From: RGIG3009 sp045653425
Lineage (GTDB): Bacteria; Bacillota; Clostridia; Oscillospirales; Acutalibacteraceae
DNA length: 60,885 bases
Direction of reading: 5' to 3'
Assembly (NCBI GenBank): GCA_045653425.1
Contig: JAZOLU010000022.1
Span: 1-60,885, forward strand
The notes beneath the pieces were generated by a model that made no database searches, was not told the origin of the DNA, and was given only the letters and a program-made list of their open reading frames with translations. Below are positions 41,689-50,540 of the stretch, in pieces; position 1 is the stretch's first letter; each line of letters starts with the position of its first letter. The position numbers and the translations under genes were made by a program.

Positions 41689-42522
41689 TCACACCTTCCT
41701 GTTCAATAACTTCTGGTTTAATATTTCGCAAAATGACCGTTCGTTCATACGAATGAGCGACACTTCGGTTTGTGAGCGTTTGATGCATACCACACCGTCC
41801 TCCGGTACGGGAATGGCTTCCTCGCCGTCCACCGTGACAAACACCGCCACACCGGGACGCTGATTGATTTTGAGCGTTACCTCCGCATCATCCCCCAGTA
41901 TGTACGGACGAGCGTGCAAGGAATGAGGACAAATGGGTGTGAGCAATACGCAACGAATGGCCGGGTCCACCATAGGTCCGCCCGCCGACAACGAGTACGC
42001 CGTTGAACCCGTGGGAGTGGCCACAATAACACCATCTGCCTCATACGCCGCCACCGGCTTGCCGTGATTTTCCACCTGAACTTCCATCATACGCGATAAC
42101 GCCCCGCGTGAGATAACGGCTTCGTTAAGTGCCCGATAGTGCGTCTTGCCCGCCGCCGAGCACACCGAAACATCCAGTAACATACGATGTTCCACGGTGT
42201 ATTCGCCGGTAAGTAAACGGTCCAGTTGGTCCAGTTCATTGCGTTCCAACCCCGCCATAAAGCCAAGCCGCCCGCTGTTAATACCCAACACCGGTTTGCC
42301 GAACGCTGCGGCACGTTTGGCGCAGTGCAGAATGGTACCGTCACCACCAAGCGCAAGCACTGCATCACAATCGGCAAGGCACGCTTCCATATCGCGCGGG
42401 GGGAACGCTTTGTCCTGCGGAATACAAAAGGCAATGTGCCGCGCGTTTAACGCCGCACGCACCTGTTCCACGGTCTTAGCACTGTCTGCGGTTTGATAAT
42501 TGGGAATTACCGCCAACTTCAT
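41689..42522 (-). CDS. nadK: NAD kinase
   Basis: Phosphorylates NAD to NADP. Motifs: LALGGDGTIL near residue 58, GINSGRLGFM near 84, and PTGSTAYSLSAGGPMVDP near 168. At 277 aa it is normal. The start is the ATG after GGAGGTG, six codons inside the longest frame. Position between tlyA and argR is usual for Clostridia. Confidence 0.95.
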   Translation of the reverse strand: MKLAVIPNYQTADSAKTVEQVRAALNARHIAFCIPQDKAFPPRDMEACLADCDAVLALGGDGTILHCAKRAAAFGKPVLGINSGRLGFMAGLERNELDQLDRLLTGEYTVEHRMLLDVSVCSAAGKTHYRALNEAVISRGALSRMMEVQVENHGKPVAAYEADGVIVATPTGSTAYSLSAGGPMVDPAIRCVLLTPICPHSLHARPYILGDDAEVTLKINQRPGVAVFVTVDGEEAIPVPEDGVVCIKRSQTEVSLIRMNERSFCEILNQKLLNRKV

Positions 42523-42536
42523 TTTGCCACCTCCGT

Positions 42537-43364
42537 TCACGTGTGTTGCTCAAAAGCCTCCTCCACCAAACGGCGCACGTCCGGCAAGGTGATATCCCCG
42601 CCATCCGCCGTACGGTGCAGTATGGCCAAATACTCAATATTTCCCGACTGCCGCCCGGCACCGCCGGTAATAGGCGATGCGGTTAACGTTTCTATACGGC
42701 AGTGTTGTTCACCAAAAAACGTGCACAGTTCGCGCAGTACGCGGCAATGCACTTTTCGGTCGCGCACAATGCCGTTTTTGCCGATATCGGCACGCCCCGC
42801 CTCAAACTGCGGTTTAATAAGTACCACCAGCCGTGCGTTGGGTTTTAAAAACGCAAACACGGCGGGGAGTACAGCACGCAAAGAAATAAACGAAACATCT
42901 ATGGTTACAAAGTCCACCGATGCCCACGGGATATACTGCGCTACATCCTGCTGCCGACGTATATCCAAACCGGACAAGTCCAGCACCCGTGCATCCGCGC
43001 GCAAGGACGGATGCAGTTGGTCGTGCCCCACATCCACCGCATATACCCGCGCGGCACCGTGCCGCAATAGGCATTGGGTAAACCCACCGGTGGAGGCACC
43101 CACATCCAGTGCCACGCAACCCTCCGGCAACGGCGCAGTAAGCGCGAGTGCGTGTTCCAACTTAATGCCGCCGCGACCCACGTAAGCGTCCGCGGCAACG
43201 GCGCAGACCACGGTATCCTCCGCGGATAAGCGATATGCGGGTTTGCGCACCACAACACCGTTCACCGATACCTCGCCGGCGCGAATGCGCTCACACGCTT
43301 TGTCGCGGCCGGTGGCAAACCCCTGTGCTACCAAGTAGGTATCCAACCGCTGCTCAGTTGGCAC
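42537..43364 (-). CDS. tlyA: TlyA-family rRNA 2'-O-methyltransferase
   Basis: Also called YqxC or hemolysin A. An N-terminal S4 RNA-binding domain (RLDTYLVAQGFATGRDKACERI) is joined to a SAM methyltransferase domain with DVGASTGGFTQCLL, DVSFISLRAVLP and VLIKPQFEAG (the K-D-K-E set). 275 aa. Start is GTG after GGAGGGG, overlapping dxs by 11 bases. The dxs-tlyA order is the standard one. Confidence 0.94.
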   Translation of the reverse strand: MPTEQRLDTYLVAQGFATGRDKACERIRAGEVSVNGVVVRKPAYRLSAEDTVVCAVAADAYVGRGGIKLEHALALTAPLPEGCVALDVGASTGGFTQCLLRHGAARVYAVDVGHDQLHPSLRADARVLDLSGLDIRRQQDVAQYIPWASVDFVTIDVSFISLRAVLPAVFAFLKPNARLVVLIKPQFEAGRADIGKNGIVRDRKVHCRVLRELCTFFGEQHCRIETLTASPITGGAGRQSGNIEYLAILHRTADGGDITLPDVRRLVEEAFEQHT

Positions 43365-45222
43365 GGTCGTTCCCCTCCTCCAATATACGCCGCGTCATAC
43401 CATCCACGTCCAAACCGGTGAGTTTCAGCCCTTCCTCCACCGAACAAGCGGGAACAAAACAATCGATGGCTACTGCCTCATAAACGCCGTTATACCGACG
43501 CTCCATTAATTTGGCACCGAATTGTTGAGAGATACTGCCACTGCGCGCACTTTCCTCAAAAAACACAATGCGTGAGTACCCCGCGGCAATGGCCAATGCT
43601 TCTTCCGGAATGGGGAAAATGCGGTTAAGTTTGAGCACCGACAACGGCCGCTTACTGCGCAACCGCCCCGCAGTTTGCATAGCATTGCCAAACAAGCGAC
43701 CGTAGGTAATTACCAGCGTGTGTGCCAGCGGGTCGCGGAACAAGGTGAACGGCTTGCCGTCCGGCTGATAAGAGGCAAGCGATGCCGCCTGTGCTCCTTT
43801 GGGATACCGCACGGCGGCAATGCCGTTGGTATCGTACAACGCTTGTTTGAGCGACAATTCCAATTCGTCAAACGTGGACGGCGAAAAAATGGTGGTGTTC
43901 GGTATGGTGGACAAAAACGGTACGTCAAAAACGCCCTGATGCGTTTCGCCGTCGTCCGGCACCAAACCCGCACGGTCAATTGCCAGCACAATGTGATTGT
44001 TCATAATGGCGGTGTCGTTAAGCAGTTGGTCATACGCTCGTTGTAAAAAGGTGGAATACACCGCAAACACCGGCAACATCCCCCCTACCGCCAAACCGGA
44101 GGCAAAGGTGACCGCGTGTTCTTCGGCAATGCCCACGTCAATACACCGCTTGGGGTACTTTGCGGCAAAACCGTTAAGACCGGTACCACCGGTCATTGCC
44201 GCCGTAATGGCGCACAACCGCTTGTCCTTTTCTGCCACAGCACACAAATAATCGCCCGCCACCTGCGAAAAACCGCGGTTGCCTTGTTCCGTTTTACCGG
44301 TTTCAATGGTAAACTTGCCCACGCCGTGATATACATCGGGGTTGTCCACCGCGTAGTCGTACCCCTGCCCTTTCACAGTTTCTATATGCAACAGTACCGG
44401 ACGGTCAATGTTTTTGGCCGTTTGCAAGGCACGCATTACATCGCGCAGGTTATGTCCGTCTACCGGGCCAAGGTAATAGTACCCCATTTCCTCAAACACC
44501 GTGCTGGAATGGTATACCGAATTTTTTAATTTGCTCTTGCCGCGCACCATAGCCCGATACAACGGTTTACCCACCAACGGAATGGAAGAAACCGCATTGC
44601 CGAACACGTTTTTGGTTTGCACGTAGTGCGGGTTGGAGCGCAACGTTGCCAAATGCCGCGCCACAAACCCCACGTTGCTGTTAATGGACATACGGTTGTC
44701 GTTGAGCACCACAATGAGTTTATCGTGGCTGCGGCCGGCGTTGCACAACCCCTCATACGCCAAGCCGCCGGTGGTGGCACCATCGCCAATAACCGCCACG
44801 GTATACCCGCCACGCTTGGCAAGGGCTTTGGCTTTGGCAATGCCGTTTGCCGCCGAAACCGAGGTGCTGCTGTGACCCGCCACAAACGTGTCGTATGCGC
44901 TTTCCGACGGTTTTGGGAAACCCGAAATACCGCCGACACGGCGCAACGTGTCAAACGATTCGCGGCGACCGGTCAACAATTTGTGGGCATAGCACTGATG
45001 CCCCACGTCCCATACAATTTGGTCTTCCGGTGCGGTGAATTGGCGGTGCAATGCCACCGTTAATTCCACCACACCCAAATTGGACGACAAATGCCCGCCG
45101 TTTTTGGATACGGTTTCAATAATCGTCTCCCGCAATTCCGCACACAGTTGCGGTAATTGCTCGCGGGAGAGTTGTTTAACATCATCGGGGGATTCAATGG
45201 TCGGCAAAATTGTTTGTGCCAT
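43354..45222 (-). CDS. dxs: 1-deoxy-D-xylulose-5-phosphate synthase
   Basis: Thiamine diphosphate enzyme that starts the MEP isoprenoid pathway. Motifs: HLSSNLGVVELTVALH, VGHQCYAHKLLTGR, GHSSTSVSAANG near 110, VIGDGATTGGLAYEG near 145 and NDNRMSIN. C-terminal transketolase domains carry DIGIAEEHAVT-type residues. 622 aa from the chosen ATG (GAGGTAGCGGCA upstream); the longest frame adds 27 codons inside ispA. It follows ispA, which uses its downstream products. Confidence 0.96.
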   Translation of the reverse strand: MAQTILPTIESPDDVKQLSREQLPQLCAELRETIIETVSKNGGHLSSNLGVVELTVALHRQFTAPEDQIVWDVGHQCYAHKLLTGRRESFDTLRRVGGISGFPKPSESAYDTFVAGHSSTSVSAANGIAKAKALAKRGGYTVAVIGDGATTGGLAYEGLCNAGRSHDKLIVVLNDNRMSINSNVGFVARHLATLRSNPHYVQTKNVFGNAVSSIPLVGKPLYRAMVRGKSKLKNSVYHSSTVFEEMGYYYLGPVDGHNLRDVMRALQTAKNIDRPVLLHIETVKGQGYDYAVDNPDVYHGVGKFTIETGKTEQGNRGFSQVAGDYLCAVAEKDKRLCAITAAMTGGTGLNGFAAKYPKRCIDVGIAEEHAVTFASGLAVGGMLPVFAVYSTFLQRAYDQLLNDTAIMNNHIVLAIDRAGLVPDDGETHQGVFDVPFLSTIPNTTIFSPSTFDELELSLKQALYDTNGIAAVRYPKGAQAASLASYQPDGKPFTLFRDPLAHTLVITYGRLFGNAMQTAGRLRSKRPLSVLKLNRIFPIPEEALAIAAGYSRIVFFEESARSGSISQQFGAKLMERRYNGVYEAVAIDCFVPACSVEEGLKLTGLDVDGMTRRILEEGNDRAN

Positions 45223-45241
45223 TGCCGCTACCTCCTCGTTT

Positions 45242-46126
45242 TCAGTGTGAACGAACCAGCAACGCTTCTGCCAGTGCACACAAATCCGTGCGGGATTCGC
45301 CAAATATAGTCAGTGCCGTTTTTGCTTGTTCGGTATACTCGGCGGCGCGGCGGCGCGCCTCCTCCAGTCCCAAAAGGGATACGTAAGTGTTTTTTTGGTG
45401 TTCATCGTCACTGCCCACCGGTTTTCCCAGCGTTTCCGCATTGGAAGTAACGTCCAAAATATCGTCAACAATTTGGAAACACGCACCCAGAAAATCACCG
45501 TACCGTCCGGCTTGTTCAATGTGCTCCTCACTGCCGCCGCCCAGTATGGCACCCATACGGCAGGCCGCGGTAATTAACGCACCGGTCTTCTTTTTTTGCA
45601 ATTCCTGCAAGGTGAAAAGTGTAACCGATTTGCCCTCACACGCAAGGTCCAACACCTGCCCGCCAATCATACCGTAAATGCCGGCGTTGTGTGCCAATTC
45701 GTGCGCCGCGCGCAGTGCGGCGGCGGGTGACACGCACGGGTTTGGTGCTAACATTACCTCAAAGGCACGGTTGAGCAACGCATCCCCCGCCAGAAGGGCC
45801 ATGGTTTCGCCGTAAGCGGCGTGCACCGACGGCTTGCCACGGCGCAAGGGACTGTTATCCATACACGGCAAATCGTCGTGTACCAGCGAATAGGCGTGAA
45901 TCATCTCCACCGCCGCGGCAAACGGCAACGCCGCCTCTGTATTCCCGCCACACAAATGGCAAAATTCCAGCAACAACACCGGACGCAAACGTTTACCGCC
46001 GCCCTCACACGCATACGCCATTAACGGGGCCACGCTAACCGCCGCATCCTCTTTGGGGAGCGCGTGCGCCAGCCCTTTTTCCACCGCCGACAAATGGCAG
46101 GTCAACCGTTCGGTATACAGTGCCAT
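45242..46126 (-). CDS. ispA: Farnesyl/geranyl diphosphate synthase
   Basis: Short-chain trans-prenyl diphosphate synthase. The first aspartate-rich motif is HDDLPCMDNSPLRRG near residue 82, the second QIVDDILD near 220, and GGKRLRP near 46 is the substrate-binding arginine segment. 294 aa. The ATG at 46126 follows AAAGGACG; the longest frame overlaps xseB. Product chain length cannot be fixed from sequence by eye. Confidence 0.94.
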   Translation of the reverse strand: MALYTERLTCHLSAVEKGLAHALPKEDAAVSVAPLMAYACEGGGKRLRPVLLLEFCHLCGGNTEAALPFAAAVEMIHAYSLVHDDLPCMDNSPLRRGKPSVHAAYGETMALLAGDALLNRAFEVMLAPNPCVSPAAALRAAHELAHNAGIYGMIGGQVLDLACEGKSVTLFTLQELQKKKTGALITAACRMGAILGGGSEEHIEQAGRYGDFLGACFQIVDDILDVTSNAETLGKPVGSDDEHQKNTYVSLLGLEEARRRAAEYTEQAKTALTIFGESRTDLCALAEALLVRSH

Positions 46127-46127
46127 C

Positions 46128-46334
46128 TTACTCGTCCTTTCCCGCATCAACCAACGTGAGCGCGGTAATTTTTTGCTCTGCCGCTTTCAGCGATTCGTTG
46201 CAAAATGCCGTGAGCTTTGTTCCCTCTTCAAACCATTTCAGCGATTCGTCCAGCGTGCCGTTACCGCTCTCCAACAACGCCACCAATTCCTCCAAACGCG
46301 CCATGGCTTGTTCAAATGTCAATGCGGTTGTCAT
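46128..46334 (-). CDS. xseB: Exodeoxyribonuclease VII small subunit
   Basis: The 68-aa subunit that pairs with XseA in single-strand DNA degradation. FEQAMARLEELVALLESGNGTL and ESLKWFEEGTKLTAFC are the family signature. It overlaps xseA by 4 bases (ATGA) and ends 2 bases before the ispA start. Confidence 0.94.
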   Translation of the reverse strand: MTTALTFEQAMARLEELVALLESGNGTLDESLKWFEEGTKLTAFCNESLKAAEQKITALTLVDAGKDE

Positions 46335-47554
46335 ACTTTTGTCTCCTTTGTTGCCGTAACGCGGCAGTGTAATTCTCCGTTGTGTAAACGGAGTTGTAAC
46401 TCGTCGTTACCTTGCACCTCGCTCACCGAGTGAATGAGTACATCGCCCCGACTTACCAGTGCATACCCGCGGGATAATACCCGTAACGGGCTCATGGCAT
46501 CCAGTTTGCCGGCGGCGGTTGCCAACCGCGCCGAAGCACGCACGGTTACCCGTTGCGCGGCACCGGAAAAACGGCGCAACACACGGTCCAACCACATGGT
46601 CCGTTCCTCCACCGGATATAGCGGTGTGGACAAACAACGCTTGGCGGTAAGTTCGGTAAGCACACGCCGTTTACGGGTTATTGCCGTTTCCGCCGCGCGT
46701 GCCGCCGCCGCACCCAGCAACGTCACACGTTGATGCAGTTCCGCGCAGTCCGGCACGGCCAATTCTGCGGCGGCGGACGGTGTGGGCGCACGCAAATCCG
46801 CCACAAAATCGCAAATGGTAAAATCCGTTTCGTGCCCTACACAAGAAATAACGGGAATGGTACACGCCGCCACCGTGCGCGCCACCGTTTCGTCGTTAAA
46901 CGCCCACAGTTCTTCCAACGAGCCGCCACCGCGACCCAGTAAAATAACATCCGGTGTGCGGGCATCCCCCGCCGCTTTCATTGCCTCAAACCGGCGCAAT
47001 GCCGCACACAACTGAGCAGGAGCACCTTCCCCCTGCACCAACGTGGGCAACAGCACCACCTCTGCCAGCGGATAGCGGCGGCCCAACACGTTGATGATAT
47101 CCCGCACCGCGGCGCCGGTTTCCGAGGTGATAACACCCACACGCCGCGGATAAGCAGGCAACGGTTGTTTGCGGCTTTCGTCAAACAACCCCTCCGCTTG
47201 CAGCCGCGCCTTTAACTGCTCAAAAGCCACCTGCAAGGCACCCGCGCCATCGGGTTGCATATCGTCAATATACAGTTGATACAAGCCATCCTTTTCATAC
47301 AGTGATACCCGTGCCCGCACAATCACTTTCCTGCCGTTTTCCGGTACAAAGGGCACCCGCACCGCGGTAGAACGGAACATTACCGCCCGCACCAGCGCGT
47401 TTTCGTCCTTTAATGAAAAATACCAATGCCCCGATTTGTAATGGTTCACAAAGTTGCTGATTTCGCCACTGAGCATAACGCCGGACAAGTTGCCGTCGCC
47501 CTCGAGCAGCGATTTTACATAGCGGTTTAACTGGCTAACGGTAATCACGGTCAT
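46331..47554 (-). CDS. xseA: Exodeoxyribonuclease VII large subunit
   Basis: Catalytic subunit of ExoVII. An OB-fold domain at residues 1-110 (VSQLNRYVKSLLEG, LSGEISNF, GHWYFSLKD) is followed by the catalytic domain (GVITSETGAAVRDIINVLGRRYP, LLGRGGGSLEELWAFNDE) and a C-terminal coiled coil ending SRGYALVSRG. 407 aa, normal. It overlaps the TsaD-like gene by 4 bases. Confidence 0.96.
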   Translation of the reverse strand: MTVITVSQLNRYVKSLLEGDGNLSGVMLSGEISNFVNHYKSGHWYFSLKDENALVRAVMFRSTAVRVPFVPENGRKVIVRARVSLYEKDGLYQLYIDDMQPDGAGALQVAFEQLKARLQAEGLFDESRKQPLPAYPRRVGVITSETGAAVRDIINVLGRRYPLAEVVLLPTLVQGEGAPAQLCAALRRFEAMKAAGDARTPDVILLGRGGGSLEELWAFNDETVARTVAACTIPVISCVGHETDFTICDFVADLRAPTPSAAAELAVPDCAELHQRVTLLGAAAARAAETAITRKRRVLTELTAKRCLSTPLYPVEERTMWLDRVLRRFSGAAQRVTVRASARLATAAGKLDAMSPLRVLSRGYALVSRGDVLIHSVSEVQGNDELQLRLHNGELHCRVTATKETKV

Positions 47555-48498
47555 CGTGGTTCTTCCCCCGCTTTCAGACAGGTGAGCACGGCAATGCCTG
47601 CCGCATTATCCGCCGAGTAGGCGGGCGGTGCCACCAAACCGCCGAAACGTTGCACCACTGTGCCCCGCAAATGCGCATTCGACATAACCCCACCAGCATA
47701 CACCACCGGCAAGTCGCCATACTGTAAGAGTAACCTCTCAGTCATCGCTTCCAACGCCGCGCGAACACTGAGCAAACAAAACCGCGCCACCTCTGCCGCC
47801 GAAGCACCGTTATCCAGCATACGGCGACACTGGTTTTCCACACCCGAAAGGTGACAGCTTGTCCCCTCCATAGAGGCGCGGGGAAGTTTCCCCTCCACCG
47901 GTTGCGCCAGTTGTTCCAACGCCGGACCGGCGGGAAAGGGCAAACCTAACATACCGCCCACGCGGTCAATTAACTGGCCGGCCTTTAAGTCCTTTGACCC
48001 CGCCACCCACTCGCAATGAATGACACAATCCGTATCTGGCTTTACCAACAACGCATCGGTGGTGCCGCCGGACAAATGAAACGCCAAAAACGAACGTTCC
48101 CGCAAAGACAGTGCCTTGGCACCGTACAGTGCTGCCGCCACGTGCCCTTGCTGATGCGAAAACCGATACATCGGCACACCCAGCACCGCCGCCGTTTGGC
48201 GCGCCGCGCCTTCCCCCACCAAAAAACAGGGCATATACGACCCCGCCGCTTGTGAGGGGCGGTCGGAAGCACCCACAGCGACCACGTCCGACAACACGCC
48301 TGCTTCGCTTTGCAGGCGTTCCACCAGTTCCGGCAACTGCCGCGTATGGTGAAAAACCGCATCACTTTGGCGCAAGCCCAGTGCGCCCGATTCCACCGGT
48401 AAAAGTTGTTTTACTTGCCAAAGCGCCCCCGTTTCGGCCGAAAAAGCCGCCACGGAGGTCGTGTAATTGCTGGTATCCAGCCCCAAATATCGTGCCAT
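47551..48498 (-). CDS. TsaD/Kae1-like paralog (peptidase M22 family)
   Basis: ASKHA-fold protein related to TsaD, the t6A tRNA-modification subunit. It keeps the N-terminal phosphate loop LGLDTSNYTTS, the metal-ligand pair in HQQGH (His115, His119), FHLSGGTTDAL and the C-terminal DNAAGIAV. At 315 aa it is shorter than TsaD, and it begins LDTSNYTT where TsaD normally has ETSCDETA. It sits between nusB and xseA, where Bacillus has folD, and is coupled to xseA. I take it to be a clostridial paralog and not the main TsaD; its role is unknown. Confidence 0.8.
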   Translation of the reverse strand: MARYLGLDTSNYTTSVAAFSAETGALWQVKQLLPVESGALGLRQSDAVFHHTRQLPELVERLQSEAGVLSDVVAVGASDRPSQAAGSYMPCFLVGEGAARQTAAVLGVPMYRFSHQQGHVAAALYGAKALSLRERSFLAFHLSGGTTDALLVKPDTDCVIHCEWVAGSKDLKAGQLIDRVGGMLGLPFPAGPALEQLAQPVEGKLPRASMEGTSCHLSGVENQCRRMLDNGASAAEVARFCLLSVRAALEAMTERLLLQYGDLPVVYAGGVMSNAHLRGTVVQRFGGLVAPPAYSADNAAGIAVLTCLKAGEEPR

Positions 48499-48501
48499 AG
48501 T

Positions 48502-48900
48502 TTATGCCTGACCGCGCCGAGCAATGCCGCCCAGCACGCCGTTAATAAAGGTGGCGTCCGCATCCCCGCCGTAACGTTTGGCAAGTTCCACTGCCTCGTT
48601 AATAGAAACACTCACCGGTATGTCTTCTACCCACTGCATTTCGTAAATTGCGAGCCGCAAAATGGAAAGCGACACGCGGGACAACCGCTCGCGGTTCCAG
48701 TTGTGGGCAAAAGCGGAAATGAGTTCGTCAATCTCCTCCGTGTGCGCCACAGCGCCCTCGGCCAAGGAGATGGCAAACGCATCGCCGGTAATATCGCGCG
48801 CTTCTCCTGCGTTTTCCAAAATTTCGGCAATTGTCTCACCGGAAAAACTCCGTTCAAACAGCAGAATAAACGCCAGTTCTCTTGCTTCCCGTCGGGTCAT
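48502..48900 (-). CDS. nusB: Transcription antitermination factor NusB
   Basis: All-helical RNA-binding factor for rRNA antitermination. TRREARELAFILLFERSF begins the protein, and the C-terminal half has SLSILRLAIYEMQWVEDIPVSV and INEAVELAKRYGGDADATFINGVLG, the strongest family signature. 132 aa from the ATG at 48900; the longest frame adds 44 spurious codons through the asp23 gene end. Confidence 0.95.
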   Translation of the reverse strand: MTRREARELAFILLFERSFSGETIAEILENAGEARDITGDAFAISLAEGAVAHTEEIDELISAFAHNWNRERLSRVSLSILRLAIYEMQWVEDIPVSVSINEAVELAKRYGGDADATFINGVLGGIARRGQA

Positions 48901-48927
48901 GCGGTACCATGCCTTTCTGTTTTCAAA

Positions 48928-48976
48928 TTCCTCAAAGCCGCCCTCCGCACGGATGTGCGGAGGGGCTTTTTTCTGT
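48928..48976. terminator. Strong hairpin between asp23 and nusB
   Basis: GCCCTCCGCAC and GTGCGGAGGGGC form an 11-bp stem around GGAT. The T run (TTTTTT) follows it on the plus strand, opposite to the genes, so it may block antisense transcription; on the minus strand it is only a hairpin. Confidence 0.5.
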
Positions 48977-49357
48977 TTACTGTTCCGCCTCGGCGGTAGC
49001 CGCGGGTGCTTCCTCCAACACAATGCCGGCAATGTGCACGTTCACTTTGGTAACCGGTTTGCCTGTCATGGATTGCACCGCGCTTTTTACCGCGCGTTGC
49101 ACCTGACCGGCAACGTCCGGAATACGCACGCCTTCCGTTAAATTGATATACAAAGTCACAACGGTTTCATTCTCGTTATTGACAACAGCAACCGCCTTGC
49201 CCACCGAGGAACCGACCAACCCGCGGATATCTGTGAGCCGCGTTGCCATACCCGCCACACCGGGTACTTCTACCGCCGCCGTTGCAGCAATGGTGGCAAT
49301 TACGTCTTCGGAAATAATGCAGCAACCTTCCGAAGTTTGATAATCTTTCGCATCCAT
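48977..49357 (-). CDS. Asp23/Gls24 family (YqhY-like) protein
   Basis: DUF322 protein of 126 aa. Conserved segments: ISEDVIATIAATAAVEVPGVAGM, a central VTLYINLTEGVRIPDVAGQVQRAVKSAVQSMTG and KVNVHIAGIVL. In Bacillus the yqhY gene lies in this position near nusB and is linked to acetyl-CoA carboxylase homeostasis; here accBC do not follow. Start has AAGGAGGAC. It has its own promoter inside an inverted repeat. Confidence 0.9.
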   Translation of the reverse strand: MDAKDYQTSEGCCIISEDVIATIAATAAVEVPGVAGMATRLTDIRGLVGSSVGKAVAVVNNENETVVTLYINLTEGVRIPDVAGQVQRAVKSAVQSMTGKPVTKVNVHIAGIVLEEAPAATAEAEQ

Positions 49358-49373
49358 GGTGATGTCCTCCTTA

Positions 49374-49418
49374 ATACTTTATGGCACTATTATATACCAT
49401 AAAGTATCTCCGGGGCAA
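49374..49418 (-). promoter_or_regulatory. Promoter of asp23-nusB inside an 11-bp inverted repeat
   Basis: On the minus strand TTGCCC (49418-49413), 18 bases and TATAAT (49394-49389). ATACTTTATGG (49374-49384) and CCATAAAGTAT (49397-49407) are a perfect inverted repeat whose 12-base centre holds the -10 box. It may be an operator, or a weak terminator of the spoIIIA operon. Confidence 0.6.
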
Positions 49419-49425
49419 CAGTTTT

Positions 49426-49965
49426 TTATGATTTTACCGTAAGAATATTAATATTTTGTGCAAGAATATCCGATTGGGCGGTCACTGCTTGCGAAATTTT
49501 CGCCGTATCCTGCACTGTCAGCGACTCGGCGCTCACCACCACACTGCATTTATCCCCCTCAATGTACACCACGCAATCCGCGTAACCTTTGGCTTTAATT
49601 AAGTTCTCAATTTTGCTTTCTTGGTCCATTGCCTTGGTCATGGCAATGACCTGCGCCGTTGCGGTATCCTTTTGTTCGGCGGTGGCTTTTACATCATTCA
49701 GCAACTCTTTTACCGTCTCGGTGGCTTCCTCGCGGGAACGCTCGCGGTTTTCACGCGCTTGCACAAAATAATCCGCCGCCTCATCGGGTGAGGTGTTTAC
49801 ATTTAAGGCATCCCCCAAATTTTTATCACTCTCCTGTTGCTGGGGCGTGGTGTCCAGCAACCCCGACGGGGACTGCGCAAAATAATAGTTCAAATACACT
49901 GCCATTCCCAGTGCCACCACCAACGTGCCGAGCAACAACTGCTTTTTTCCAAAAAACTTTTTCAT
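49426..49965 (-). CDS. spoIIIAH: Stage III sporulation protein AH
   Basis: Mother-cell half of the channel that joins mother cell and forespore; its extracellular YscJ/FliF-like ring binds SpoIIQ. An N-terminal membrane helix (about residues 9-30) is followed by a Gln/Asp linker, a long helix rich in Arg/Glu (YFVQARENRERSREEATE) and the C-terminal ring domain (KAKGYADCVVYIEGDKCSVVV). 179 aa. Last gene of the operon. Confidence 0.93.
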   Translation of the reverse strand: MKKFFGKKQLLLGTLVVALGMAVYLNYYFAQSPSGLLDTTPQQQESDKNLGDALNVNTSPDEAADYFVQARENRERSREEATETVKELLNDVKATAEQKDTATAQVIAMTKAMDQESKIENLIKAKGYADCVVYIEGDKCSVVVSAESLTVQDTAKISQAVTAQSDILAQNINILTVKS

Positions 49966-49978
49966 ATCGCTTCTCTCC

Positions 49979-50524
49979 TTATGATAATGTTGTCACGCAA
50001 ATGCGTTTAGAGGACAAATCCATTGCCACGCTTACCGCTTCCACAACGCGACGGCGCACCTCTTCGTCACCGCCGCCCTCGCACACGACGACCACGCCCC
50101 GAACAGTGGGTTGAATTTCCGTAACCAACAACCCCTCCCGTCCGTCGGCGGTATCCACCACAATCACCGTGCTTTCACTGTCGTCGCGCTGGGTCAACCG
50201 TGTGGCCCCCTCATCCGTGTCCTCCTGCCGGTCGGAGTTCAGTTTTTGTTCTTGGGCATACACGTACTCTACCCCGTTTTCCAACGTTACCAGCACACGG
50301 CATTTTCCCGCGCCCTCAATGCTGGAAACAATGGTACTTAGGCGTTCCTCTGTTTGTTGTACAAAGGCATCTGCCGTTTGTGACGGCTGGGATGTTTTCG
50401 CCGTGTTCGGCAACCATTCGGACAACACCAGCAACGCAACACCAACCACGCCGCCCAACAGTAGCCAACGCCGTCCGCATTCACTGCGGAACCATTCCCG
50501 CCCTTTCTCTACCCAACTGCCCAT
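49979..50524 (-). CDS. spoIIIAG: Stage III sporulation protein AG
   Basis: Ring-forming subunit of the SpoIIIA-SpoIIQ complex. One membrane helix near residues 20-40 is followed by a periplasmic-side domain with GAGKCRVLVTLENGVEYVYA and PTVRGVVVVCEGGGDEEVRRRV. 181 aa from the ATG at 50524; the longer frame overlaps spoIIIAF. Sporulation timing implies control by sigma-E in the mother cell. Confidence 0.92.
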   Translation of the reverse strand: MGSWVEKGREWFRSECGRRWLLLGGVVGVALLVLSEWLPNTAKTSQPSQTADAFVQQTEERLSTIVSSIEGAGKCRVLVTLENGVEYVYAQEQKLNSDRQEDTDEGATRLTQRDDSESTVIVVDTADGREGLLVTEIQPTVRGVVVVCEGGGDEEVRRRVVEAVSVAMDLSSKRICVTTLS

Positions 50525-50540
50525 AACACATTCCTTCCTT

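Noticed and set aside
43354..45303. Longer dxs start with 27 extra codons
   Set aside because: The added residues are not family-like and the inner ATG has a good Shine-Dalgarno; the same reasoning was used for scpA, nusB, ppa and cysK.
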